Positions 6,823 to 14,237 of a stretch of DNA of 24,151 nt are shown here, piece by piece; positions within the stretch are counted from its first letter, which is position 1, and every line of letters starts with the position of its first letter. Made by a program: the position numbers and the translations under genes. This DNA is from Succinatimonas sp. UBA7265 (GTDB taxonomy: Bacteria; Pseudomonadota; Gammaproteobacteria; Enterobacterales; Succinivibrionaceae). The DNA lies in NCBI GenBank assembly GCA_002473165.1, contig DKSD01000018.1, positions 1-24,151 on the forward strand, written 5' to 3'. A model generated the notes under the pieces. That model made no database searches. It saw only the letters and a program-made list of their open reading frames with translations, and was not told where the DNA came from.

Positions 6823-7458
6823 ATGGGAACTCAGATCAGAATTTCAGAATGCTATGACGTGCAAAGCGGGGCGGTGCTCTCGCGCTATCTCGTAAAGGAC
6901 AGCCGGGTGGTCACACCTTATAAATACAAAAGGCTCAGCCTGTCGGCGATCGACGCGCTGGGGACGGTCGACGATTCCCAAAACGAGATCTGCTACGCCC
7001 AAACTGAGATCGGCTCCCAGTCAATCACGCAGGATGGCGACATCGTTATGAAGTCCATGCCGCCGTACACGGCTTTTAAAGTTGACAAAAAGGAGCTCGA
7101 GGGGCTGCTGCTGTCCTCAAACTTCTTTGTGTTCAGGCTTAAGAGCCCGGCGCTTTGCCGGATCTTCGATCCTGATTACCTTTATTGGGTGTTAAGCAGC
7201 CCTGCGCGGCTTGAGTCCTGCTGCATGCCAGGCGATCGCTTCAAGCGCCTGAGAGCGGGGAAACTCGAAAAACTCGCGCTTGAGGCGCCTGAGATCGAAA
7301 AGCAGCGCCTCATCGGCAGGCTTTACGTGCTGCGGATAAGACAGCTTGTTGAAAGGCAGCGCTACAGTCAGATGCTCAAGGGTTTTTATCTTGAGGAGCT
7401 CGCAGCCATGGATGAGCTGGCCGCAGGCGGGGAAAAGGGAGGAAACGGCCATGAATAA
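6823..7458 (+). CDS. Half-size type I restriction specificity (HsdS-like) protein, one target-recognition domain (211 aa)
   Basis: Resembles one half of an HsdS subunit (Methylase_S fold): a single target-recognition domain followed by one conserved helical spacer. Visible marks are GDIVMKSMPPYTAFKVD, the FFVFRLKSP strand, the DPDYLYWVLSSPA helix, and the P-E-I-E-K-Q-RLIGRLYVLR coiled-coil start that in HsdS follows the domain. Normal HsdS has two such halves, so this would act as a dimer or contact a half site. The start at ATG 6823 fits AGGA six bases upstream. The last 8 bp overlap the next gene's start, so the pair is translationally coupled. It probably gives DNA sequence specificity to the HsdM-like partner. 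Confidence 0.7.
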   Translation: MGTQIRISECYDVQSGAVLSRYLVKDSRVVTPYKYKRLSLSAIDALGTVDDSQNEICYAQTEIGSQSITQDGDIVMKSMPPYTAFKVDKKELEGLLLSSNFFVFRLKSPALCRIFDPDYLYWVLSSPARLESCCMPGDRFKRLRAGKLEKLALEAPEIEKQRLIGRLYVLRIRQLVERQRYSQMLKGFYLEELAAMDELAAGGEKGGNGHE

Positions 7459-8995
7459 GACAGAGACTGAAGATCTGCCGGTGTATGTGACGCATGATCC
7501 CGGCACCGTGGAGTGGAAAGAGGAGATGGCCCGCGCCGCCGCTTACGCCGCCAAACTGCGCCAGCGTTTTATTCTCGCGCTCTCCAGGATCAAAGACGAT
7601 CAGGCGGCGCTCGCGGTCATCGAGGCGGTGTTCAAATACTATGCGATGGAATTTACCTTTGACGAGCAGCTCTTCAATGAGCGGATGCCTGAGGCGCAGG
7701 AACGTTTCGGGCGCGAACACCCGCTTTCCTGCGAGTGTTTTGAGCTCGCGTTTGCCGAATGCGCGCAATATGACCTCCCCCAATGGTGCCCTGAGCTCAA
7801 AGCGCGCGCGCTCAAAGTCCATGACTGGGCAGCGTTAGGCGCCGCGGGCGAGCTTACGGAGATCGATGCCGCGTTCAAGGAGGGGTACAAGTGGGTTGCC
7901 GCTGCCAATGTTGAGGTGGACGGGTTAGCCTCCGGAAGAGCCGTGATCGGCTCTGAGCTTGAAATGCTCTTTGGCGAGCTTTCGCTCCGGCAGCGCCACG
8001 CTTTTGCCGATCTGCACTTTCTTTCCTGGCAGGTGCGCAACCTGCTGTTTGTTTGCGCAATGAAACAGCGTGAACAGCGCGGGCGCGTGTATGTTCCTTG
8101 CGCCGCGGATTTGGAACTGCCGATCGCCCTGGCAGAAGTTTCAGGCGGCATTCATAAGCCTGAGGCCGGACCCCTTGAGATCACCGCGCAGCCTGACAGC
8201 GAGATCTGCGCGGATCTGGGGGCGCTGTGCTACGCGGGTGCAAGCGAGCAGAAGGGCGTGGCGTTCGCACTCGGGAAGGCGGGAAAACCTGGTCAGGACT
8301 GCGCAGATTTTGACCTGATCCTCTGTGATCTGCCCAAAACTTTGAGCGCGCCGAATTCCGCCAGGGCCGGCGGCGAACCCGGCGCGGAAAACCAGACGGT
8401 AGACCGGCTGATAAACCGCCTGGCGCCTGAGGGCGAGGCGTTTATCTGTGTCTCGGGTTTTCTCTTGCAGCGCATGGGCAGGCAGGAGGTTTTGTGGCGG
8501 GAGGATCTGGCGCGCTCGGGGAGGCTTTGCGCGGTGCTGCAGCTTCCCGATGAAACTTATTCCAAAGCCTCCGCGGCCGTAAGAGCCGAACTGCTGCTGC
8601 TCATCAGGAAAACCCCGCGTAAGGGAAATCAGGTGCTGATGGTAAACGCCAAGGCGTTTTTAAACCAAAAGATCGCCAAAGCCCAGGACGAGAGTGACAA
8701 AAAGACGCTCGCCTACGCGGATCTTGAGCATCTCTACGCCCTCGCAGACAGCGGAACGGAGGAGAGCGGGGTGAGCAGGCGCGTCTCTTGTGATGAGCTG
8801 GAGGCGCAGCAGTACATCCTGCTTCCCGAGCTCTATGTGCGCGAAAGCTCAGGGGAGGAGAAAATTTCACCCGAGCAATGGCTCGAAAGCCTCAGAGCGC
8901 AGCGGCAGCGGCTTGCCGATCTTGAAAAAGAGGCCGAGGAGATCCGCGCTAAATTCGCTGAGCTTGAGACGCGCTTCACCCCGCTGCGGCTGTAG
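7451..8995 (+). CDS. HsdM-like protein with degraded methyltransferase motifs (514 aa)
   Basis: Overall arrangement resembles a type I methyltransferase subunit (N6_Mtase), but the key motifs are altered. The AdoMet-binding DPxCGxG region appears as VYVPCAAD (213-220). The catalytic NPP(F/Y) region appears as CDLP inside DFDLILCDLPKT (286-297). The following strands and helices fit HsdM: a GEAFICVSGFLLQRMG segment, REDLARSGRLCAVLQLPDETY, and LLLLIRKTPRKGNQVLMVNA. The C-terminus is a coiled coil (RAQRQRLADLEKEAEEIRAK). Most likely it cannot methylate and serves as a DNA-binding scaffold with the half-HsdS. The ATG at 7451 overlaps the previous stop and has GGGAGGAAA upstream. No HsdR is encoded in the window. 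The family call is by motif pattern, without alignment. Confidence 0.6.
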   Translation: MNKTETEDLPVYVTHDPGTVEWKEEMARAAAYAAKLRQRFILALSRIKDDQAALAVIEAVFKYYAMEFTFDEQLFNERMPEAQERFGREHPLSCECFELAFAECAQYDLPQWCPELKARALKVHDWAALGAAGELTEIDAAFKEGYKWVAAANVEVDGLASGRAVIGSELEMLFGELSLRQRHAFADLHFLSWQVRNLLFVCAMKQREQRGRVYVPCAADLELPIALAEVSGGIHKPEAGPLEITAQPDSEICADLGALCYAGASEQKGVAFALGKAGKPGQDCADFDLILCDLPKTLSAPNSARAGGEPGAENQTVDRLINRLAPEGEAFICVSGFLLQRMGRQEVLWREDLARSGRLCAVLQLPDETYSKASAAVRAELLLLIRKTPRKGNQVLMVNAKAFLNQKIAKAQDESDKKTLAYADLEHLYALADSGTEESGVSRRVSCDELEAQQYILLPELYVRESSGEEKISPEQWLESLRAQRQRLADLEKEAEEIRAKFAELETRFTPLRL

Positions 8996-9021
8996 TTATT
9001 CCCTTTAACCGTATTTAGGCA

Positions 9022-9059
9022 GCGGATCCCGCATGGGGATCCGCACAGAGACTCTTTTT
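9022..9059 (+). terminator. Probable terminator after the HsdM-like gene
   Basis: GCGGATCCC / GGGATCCGC form a perfect 9-bp stem with a 5-nt loop (9022-9044), and a TTTTT run follows at 9055-9059. The U-tract is about 10 nt from the stem, so termination may be partial and some transcripts may continue into clpP. Confidence 0.5.
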
Positions 9060-9081
9060 ACCCGAAATTTGGGAGCAAATT

Positions 9082-9753
9082 ATGATTTTAGGCAAAGAAA
9101 ACAATGACATTCGCTGCGTGGGCGTGATGATCCCGCAGGTGTTTGAGCAAGCCAAAGGCGGCGATCGCATCTACAGCATCTACACGCGCATGTTGCGCGA
9201 CCGCCTGATTTTCCTGACAGGCGAGGTCAACGAGGACACGGCCGAAAGCATCGTGGCGCAAATGCTCTTTTTGGAGTCCGAGAACCCTGAGCGCGACATC
9301 TACCTCTACATTAACTCCCCCGGCGGCAGCGTCAGCGACGGCATGGCCATCTACGACACCATGCAGTACATCCGCCCCGACGTGTGCACGCTGTGCCTCG
9401 GGCAGGCCTGCTCCATGGCCTCGCTGCTGCTGGCGGCCGGCGCTCCGGGCAAGCGCTACGCGCTGCCGCACTCGACGGTGATGATCCACCAGCCCATGAG
9501 CGGCTTCAGCGGCCAGGCCACTGATCTGATGATCCGCGCCAAAGAGATCGAGCGCGTCAAGACGAGCCTCAACCAGATCATCTCCGTGCACACCGGCAAG
9601 AGCGCGCAGCAGGTGCGCGAGGATACCGAGCGCGACAACTTCTTTACCGCAGAGCAGGCGCTCGAGTACGGGCTTATAGATCGCGTGATCTCAAGCCGCG
9701 CGCAGATGCCCTTTGATGATGAGAAGGAAGCAAAGGCAGTCGAGGGCAAATGA
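9082..9753 (+). CDS. clpP: ClpP-type ATP-dependent protease proteolytic subunit (223 aa)
   Basis: Serine peptidase that forms a double-ring chamber and degrades proteins delivered by an AAA+ unfoldase. Catalytic triad S111 (GQACSMAS), H136 (VMIHQP) and D185 (DTERDNF) fall at the same numbers as in the E. coli precursor. The IYLYINSPGG strand, the handle region and the YGLIDRVI C-terminal part are intact. The N-terminus aligns with the E. coli propeptide length. A short acidic/basic C-terminal extension (FDDEKEAKAVEGK) is extra. The start has GGGAG seven bases upstream. It is not beside clpX, tig or lon as housekeeping clpP usually is. It is instead 101 bp upstream of an AAA+ gene whose product ends in an IGF tail, so it is likely a dedicated or second ClpP. 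Confidence 0.95.
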   Translation: MILGKENNDIRCVGVMIPQVFEQAKGGDRIYSIYTRMLRDRLIFLTGEVNEDTAESIVAQMLFLESENPERDIYLYINSPGGSVSDGMAIYDTMQYIRPDVCTLCLGQACSMASLLLAAGAPGKRYALPHSTVMIHQPMSGFSGQATDLMIRAKEIERVKTSLNQIISVHTGKSAQQVREDTERDNFFTAEQALEYGLIDRVISSRAQMPFDDEKEAKAVEGK

Positions 9754-9760
9754 GAGAGGT

Positions 9761-9781
9761 GCGGCGGGCAGGACCCGCCGC
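9761..9781 (+). other. GC-rich hairpin after clpP
   Basis: GCGGCGGG / CCCGCCGC form a perfect 8-bp stem with a 5-nt loop, 7 bp past the clpP stop. No U-tract follows, so it may stabilise the clpP message end or partly attenuate read-through into the AAA+ gene. Confidence 0.5.
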
Positions 9782-9854
9782 AAGAGGGCAATTTAAAAGT
9801 GCTTGGATAACAGAGCGCCAAGCTCAAGGTTTCAGATAAACAGAGGTGCAAAAG

Positions 9855-11798
9855 ATGTTCGGATCGCTTAAATCATGGCCGCACGAAGCGGCGGCGGAGG
9901 CGCAGGCGGCAGGCGGCAGCGCTGAGTACTGCGTTTGCCCGAATGTGAACGTAACGCCGCTTGATCTGGGGTACCAGGCGGGCTCTGAGGTGTGGTCGGG
10001 TTTTCTCTGGGCCAGGAGCATTTCCATGGGCGCTTTCTTCAACGTCAGAGGCGGCACGCTGCGAATGAAGATCCTCGCCACGCTGCTTGCGGCCAGGGCT
10101 GAGGGCAGAAGCATGTTCTTTTATGAGCTGGGCGCGGAGGACGGCACCGTTGCCCTGCGCTGCTGCCTGAACTCCCTGGTGATCGCGGCAAAGCACGGGA
10201 TCGTCCCGGTGCTGCTGTTCTTGGGGGGCAGCTACGGCAGCGATGACGAACGCCGGTTCACCAACACGCTTAAAGACCGCTTAAAAAAAGCGCGCGCCCG
10301 GGCGGTGATCATCCGCAACCTCGACAAAGCCGATGACAAACGCTGCGACGGCAGCGCTGACACCGCGGTCGCCTGCGCCAGACTCATGACGCGCCAGGAG
10401 CGCTGGCAGCTGCTTTTTGAAAAGCTGGGCGCCGCGGGAGCCGGGATCCTCAAGGAGCGCGACTGCGATCGCCTGGCCGCAGCGCTTGAGGATCAGGCCG
10501 AGGCAGCGATCTTCATGCTGTGCCTGGCAAGCCTTGGAGAACTGCCCAAAGAAGAGCTGATCGAAAAAGCCCTGCAGGAAGTAAAGGCCTGCCGCGGCAA
10601 AGAAGATCCGCTGATGATCGCCAGAGCTTTGGGCGCTCTGGTGTCTGAGGCCTCATGCAAGTGCGATGACGGGGTTTACGCGGGCTCCGGCATGAATGAA
10701 TCCTCAGAGCTTGCACAAGAACTCGCCGCTCACGCAAACGATCCTGATGATGACGGGAGCGGCGACGGCAGGGGCTCTGATCAGGGCGATGATCCGCGCG
10801 GCTCTGAGGAGGAGGAGAGCGCTGATGATCCGTGGGCGGACGCGCCGGAGCCTGATCTTCCTGATGAGGACGAAAAGGGTGACGGGGATGAGGATCCCTT
10901 TGATGACTTCTTCAAAGACGATGAAGAACAGGAGAGTTCAGGAAGCGGCGATGAAAGCGCGGATCAGGATGCGGCGCCCGCGCCCGGCATTCGGGATCAG
11001 CAATCAGGCAAAAACCGCGATGCGGAGGATGATGACATGTTCGATTTAAGTTTTGCGGGCGCCGAAGATGACATTCATGCGCTCATCGACAGGCTCGGGC
11101 GGATCAGCAGGAATCTCAAAGCGGGAAAAAGCGTCGGCCTGCACAGCGGCTCCGTGCTCTTTTTCGGGCCTCCGGGCACCGGCAAGACTGAGCTGGCAAA
11201 GCACATCGGGAAGATCATCGGTCGCAAGGTCAAAGTGATCACCGGGGCGGATCTGCTGCGCTCGGCTGTCGGCGACACTGAGCAGCTCATCAAGAAGGCT
11301 TTTCAGAGCGCATCAAGGAAAGGAGAAATCCTAGTGATCGACGAGGTTGACTACCTGCTCAATGATCGCAAGAAGATGTCTCAGGCCTTTGAATCGTCAA
11401 TGGTCGATCAGTTCCTGGCGTGCATGAACGATTTCACGGGAATTCTGATCTGCACGACGAACTTCTACAGCAGCCTAGATGACGCGGTCACGCGGCGTTT
11501 TACCCAGAAATTCCGCTTTGACTACGCCAGGCCTGAGCAGCTCAAACCCATGTGGGACAAATACCTGGGCGGCTGCGCGACGCGGGCGCTCAATGAAAAC
11601 GAGGAGCGGCGCCTCACCGGATACCGCTACCTCACGCCTTCTGATTTCCTCAATGTCAGGAACATCTTCGATCCGAACCTGGAGTACGCGGCCCAGGAGC
11701 CTGAGGTGCTGCTAAATGAGCTTGAAAAACAGCAGCAGTCCAAAAAAATCGCCAGCGGCAGTGTCAAAACCTGCGCGCGCAGAATTGGTTTTATCTGA
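9855..11798 (+). CDS. AAA+ ATPase with acidic linker and C-terminal RRIGFI tail (647 aa)
   Basis: Paralogue of the AAA+ protein at 872-2632. The N-terminal domain carries NVTPLDLGY, GGTLRMKIL (66-74) and GIVPVLLF (115-122). Residues about 280-395 are very rich in Asp, Glu, Ser and Gly and probably disordered. The ATPase core has Walker A GPPGTGKT (438-445), Walker B ILVIDEVDYLL (from 492), a sensor-1 strand ILICTTN and a candidate arginine finger in AVTRRFTQKF. The lid segment LTPSDFLNVRNIFDPN matches LTPGEFLNLRNRHDPE of the paralogue. The protein ends CARRIGFI, with IGF as in the ClpP-docking loop of ClpX. The start at ATG 9855 is chosen because AGAGG lies eight bases before it; GTG 9846 is in frame but lacks such a site. 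It lies directly after clpP and 12 bp before the next gene. Proposed role: unfoldase for the adjacent ClpP. Confidence 0.85.
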   Translation: MFGSLKSWPHEAAAEAQAAGGSAEYCVCPNVNVTPLDLGYQAGSEVWSGFLWARSISMGAFFNVRGGTLRMKILATLLAARAEGRSMFFYELGAEDGTVALRCCLNSLVIAAKHGIVPVLLFLGGSYGSDDERRFTNTLKDRLKKARARAVIIRNLDKADDKRCDGSADTAVACARLMTRQERWQLLFEKLGAAGAGILKERDCDRLAAALEDQAEAAIFMLCLASLGELPKEELIEKALQEVKACRGKEDPLMIARALGALVSEASCKCDDGVYAGSGMNESSELAQELAAHANDPDDDGSGDGRGSDQGDDPRGSEEEESADDPWADAPEPDLPDEDEKGDGDEDPFDDFFKDDEEQESSGSGDESADQDAAPAPGIRDQQSGKNRDAEDDDMFDLSFAGAEDDIHALIDRLGRISRNLKAGKSVGLHSGSVLFFGPPGTGKTELAKHIGKIIGRKVKVITGADLLRSAVGDTEQLIKKAFQSASRKGEILVIDEVDYLLNDRKKMSQAFESSMVDQFLACMNDFTGILICTTNFYSSLDDAVTRRFTQKFRFDYARPEQLKPMWDKYLGGCATRALNENEERRLTGYRYLTPSDFLNVRNIFDPNLEYAAQEPEVLLNELEKQQQSKKIASGSVKTCARRIGFI

Positions 11799-11810
11799 GG
11801 AGGAACGCTC

Positions 11811-13490
11811 ATGAAAATCGATCTGATGAATTCCGGCCTGAGCGCCGAGGCCCTTGACGCCGCGGGGCTTGGCGGCGCCGAATTGGCAAAGCTGGATTTT
11901 GAGGCGGAGCATGATGCCTTTGTCCTAGACCACGGCGGGGTAAAACTCGACGTGCAGCAGATGGCAGATGCGAAAGCGGATTTCTCGGACTTCAAAAACG
12001 GGATCTTCAAGCGCTTCTGCCTGCTGGGGGCGGGCGATCTTGAGGCGCTGGTGAGCTGGACTTGCGGCGCGCTGTTTTGCAAGGGCGAGAGACATCTCCT
12101 GATCTCGGTTAGCGAGGATGATGATTTCGCGCGCTTTGACCCCGCCCTCGCAGCCCGCGTTTTGCAAAAACACCATGTGATCCCGGTGATCGCGGCAAGC
12201 CGCGCGCGCGAATTTGGCCGCGGCAACGCCCGGGGAGAGGACGCGAAGCTTCCTTTTGGCTCTCCTGCGATGAAGAAAGCAGCCAAAGAGCAAGGCCGGA
12301 GGCGCTTGAACCGCACGCTGCGGGAGTTTTTAAAGGAGTTGCCGTGCGCAGTGCTGCTGTGGGGGTGCGGACCCGCGCTCATCGAGGCGCCGCTCTTTGC
12401 CTGCGCGACTGCCTGCATAACGGATCTCGAACTCGATTTCAGCTATGAGCTGAACACGACGCTCTCTGAGTGGAAAAAGAGCATCGAGGGAAGAAAACTA
12501 ACGGAAAACCCAAAAAATTACCCTGAGGGCATGAAAAACTGCCTGATGTTCCAGCGCGATCTCGGACGCTACAGCCCCAGGGCAACGACTGATTTTCTGT
12601 TAAGCGGTGACGGAGAAAAGGATTTTTACTTCAACTTTTTTTACTGTCCAATGGATATTTCAACAGAAATCGCACTTATGGCACTTGAGCGGCCGGCGCA
12701 TGCTTACATAAAGCGCCTGGCCGGTTTGTCAGGCAGGCTTGGCCGTTGCGCAAGGTTTTCATTGTTCAGAAAATCTGATCTTTTTACACAGCGGATCATT
12801 CCGGTGTTCACGCATAAAGGCAGGGGAGGCTACCCGGCCTTGCTGGAGATCGCCAGACTCGCCGGTTACGACTTCTGCGATTTCGTGAAGCTGGATTTCG
12901 GCACTGGCTCTGTCATTAAAGAACCGGGACCGCGCCGCGCGATGTTTATCACCCAGGCGGACGGTTTGGTCAGAGAGATGCTCGCAGGCGAGATCGGCAA
13001 AAGCTCGAAGGTCGTGATTAAGCTTAGCCGCAAGTGGCCGGAGACGATCTTCTTTGCCGAGTGCACTGAGCTTTCAGAGAGCGAGAAGGAGCTGGTCAGG
13101 CTCAAACTGCCTGAGCCGATCTGCCAGGGGCTTTTGGACAACCAGGATCTTGAGGCGTTCTTCAGAAAGCATGCTGGCGCTGAGAAATATCAAAGCTATG
13201 AATACGAACCCGCCCCGCCGTATAAGCACAGAGCGTTCTTTGCGCCGGTGAAATTCAGCGATCTCTGGCATGATTTTTCAGTAAGCCTCAATTTCAGCGA
13301 TGATTTCTACCGGGCCATAAAAGACGTGCGGATCACCGTCGCTGATCTGGTGTCAGCGGTTAAAACGCTCTCGCAGTTGCAGGAAGCTGGCGGCAGACGG
13401 CCGAGCTCTAAGAACTTTTGGCAAAATAAAGAAGATGAATTCAGAGAACTGCTGCTAAAGTTCTCTGCGGGCCATAAAGAAGCTGCGTAA
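11811..13490 (+). CDS. Unknown protein co-transcribed with the ClpP-linked AAA+ ATPase (559 aa)
   Basis: No family recognised and no nucleotide-binding, nuclease or membrane signature seen. The N-terminal third (about residues 55-115) shows a pattern loosely like the N-domain of the AAA+ proteins: a short helix KNGIFKRFCLLGA, a strand ERHLLISVSED and a later strand HHVIPVIAAS, comparable to ERNLAFIACKA and GCTPVLVFTG. It may therefore be a distant fourth member of that family. A Lys/Arg-rich segment (KKAAKEQGRRRLNRTLREF) and several cysteine-containing strands (LLWGCGPALIEAPLFACATAC) follow. The C-terminus is helical. The start at ATG 11811 has GGAGG seven bases upstream, and the gap after the ATPase stop is 12 bp, so the two are one operon. 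Likely a partner or substrate-recognition component. Confidence 0.75.
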   Translation: MKIDLMNSGLSAEALDAAGLGGAELAKLDFEAEHDAFVLDHGGVKLDVQQMADAKADFSDFKNGIFKRFCLLGAGDLEALVSWTCGALFCKGERHLLISVSEDDDFARFDPALAARVLQKHHVIPVIAASRAREFGRGNARGEDAKLPFGSPAMKKAAKEQGRRRLNRTLREFLKELPCAVLLWGCGPALIEAPLFACATACITDLELDFSYELNTTLSEWKKSIEGRKLTENPKNYPEGMKNCLMFQRDLGRYSPRATTDFLLSGDGEKDFYFNFFYCPMDISTEIALMALERPAHAYIKRLAGLSGRLGRCARFSLFRKSDLFTQRIIPVFTHKGRGGYPALLEIARLAGYDFCDFVKLDFGTGSVIKEPGPRRAMFITQADGLVREMLAGEIGKSSKVVIKLSRKWPETIFFAECTELSESEKELVRLKLPEPICQGLLDNQDLEAFFRKHAGAEKYQSYEYEPAPPYKHRAFFAPVKFSDLWHDFSVSLNFSDDFYRAIKDVRITVADLVSAVKTLSQLQEAGGRRPSSKNFWQNKEDEFRELLLKFSAGHKEAA

Positions 13491-13512
13491 TCCGCCACTG
13501 GAGTAAGCTGAT

Positions 13513-13542
13513 TTGACAGGGTGGGAGTGATCGAGGTTTAAC
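13513..13542 (+). promoter_or_regulatory. Candidate promoter for an RNA antisense to the 27-aa peptide gene
   Basis: A perfect TTGACA (13513-13518) and a weak TTTAAC (13537-13542, 4/6) with an 18-bp spacer. It points rightward into the complement of the small hydrophobic ORF at 13571-13654. It would be the expected location of a type I antitoxin promoter. Confidence 0.3.
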
Positions 13543-13570
13543 AGACGACGGCAGAGGTTGAAACAGGGAT

Positions 13571-13654
13571 TTAAAACCATACAATAAAGAACGCTGGAGT
13601 TGCGAACATCATCAGGATGATGATGATCAGAACAGCTATGAGTATTTTTCTCAT
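13571..13654 (-). CDS. Small hydrophobic membrane peptide, possible type I toxin (27 aa)
   Basis: Encodes MRKILIAVLIIIILMMFATP followed by AFFIVWF: a short basic N-terminus and then an almost uninterrupted transmembrane helix. AGAGG stands seven bases before the ATG at 13654. Size, composition and a possible antisense promoter on the other strand resemble Ibs-type type I toxins. An intrinsic terminator-like hairpin (13684-13723) lies in its leader about 30 nt upstream of the start, which would limit expression. It could also be a harmless membrane micropeptide or leader. Sequence similarity to a named family is not claimed. Confidence 0.45.
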   Translation of the reverse strand: MRKILIAVLIIIILMMFATPAFFIVWF

Positions 13655-13683
13655 ATTAGCCTCTTAGGTTGCTGTTTACTCGC

Positions 13684-13723
13684 AAAAATCGAGGGAAGCC
13701 GGGGGTCTAGCCCGGGTTCCCTC
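13684..13723 (-). terminator. Minus-strand intrinsic terminator or attenuator ahead of the small hydrophobic ORF
   Basis: On the minus strand GAGGGAACCCGGG pairs with CCCGGCTTCCCTC (13 bp, one mismatch) around a 7-nt loop, followed by GATTTTTG. It stands between a possible upstream start region near 13780 and the ATG at 13654. It could end a short leader RNA or attenuate the peptide gene. On the plus strand the same hairpin could end the putative antisense RNA, though only GGACTTT follows there. Confidence 0.55.
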
Positions 13724-14018
13724 GGACTTTACCCTGCTGATCCTCGCGGGCTGAGCGATCATCTGGGTCTGAATTATCCTATATCTCGTCTAATAAATAA
13801 ATTGTCTTTTATTAAATTTTAAGTAAAACAGTTTGTTTTTATAAAAATCAGCTTCGGCTTGCTGATTCGCTTCTCCGCTCGACAGTCCTATCCTGCTGTG
13901 CTGCACAGACAAGGGCTTGTACCTGACTATCCTTGCCTTTCCGAAAGCATGTGTGCTTTTTATCAGTGTCTGTAAGGCGTTCATTCTGCTTATCCAAAAA
14001 ATTTTCTAAGATTTTGGA
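13724..14018. other. Intergenic stretch, no supported gene
   Basis: Becomes AT-rich from about 13780. A minus-strand frame crosses it and the hairpins to its right, but it has no ribosome binding site or protein-like composition. A weak minus-strand promoter match (TTTATT, 17 bp, GATAAT) at about 13775-13803 could start the RNA that reaches the terminator at 13684-13723. Near 13989-14024 GCTTATCCAAAA and TTTTGGAATAAGC can pair with one bulge, beginning the hairpin cluster that follows. Confidence 0.4.
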
Positions 14019-14083
14019 ATAAGCAAGATAGCGGTACTGTAAGTGACTAAAAAAGGCACTTACAGTACCGCTATCCCGCTTAT
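14019..14083. repeat. Long near-perfect inverted repeat
   Basis: A perfect 19-bp arm (GATAGCGGTACTGTAAGTG at 14027-14045, complement at 14057-14075) around an 11-nt loop. After a 2-nt mismatch the stem extends by ATAAGC/GCTTAT, giving 27-bp arms. The arm core recurs imperfectly at 14143-14179. This may be a repeat family of the genome, a MITE-like remnant or a structured RNA. Confidence 0.7.
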
Positions 14084-14142
14084 CTTTGATTATCTGAGCT
14101 TTGCTTCTGCGGCTGGATACCGCTCTTTTAAGGCAGGATAAT

Positions 14143-14179
14143 GGTACGATAAGTGGTATAAAAAGACACTTACAGTACC
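14143..14179. repeat. Second, degenerate copy of the same inverted repeat
   Basis: GGTACGATAAGTG (14143-14155) pairs with CACTTACAGTACC (14167-14179) with two mismatches around an 11-nt loop. The right arm CACTTACAGTACC is identical to the start of the right arm at 14057. It ends 58 bp before the ATPase start at 14238. Confidence 0.6.
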
Positions 14180-14237
14180 AGAATCCGCCAAGCAGTTGGG
14201 CTGGGTATATCAAGTTTTATTGCTGTTTTTATTTGAA

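Noticed and set aside
6823..8995. A working type I restriction-modification system
   Set aside because: The methyltransferase motifs are degraded, the specificity protein has a single target-recognition domain and no HsdR is present.
13848..14213. 121-codon minus-strand frame upstream of the COG1672-type ATPase
   Set aside because: It crosses the inverted repeats, has no ribosome binding site and its composition is not protein-like.
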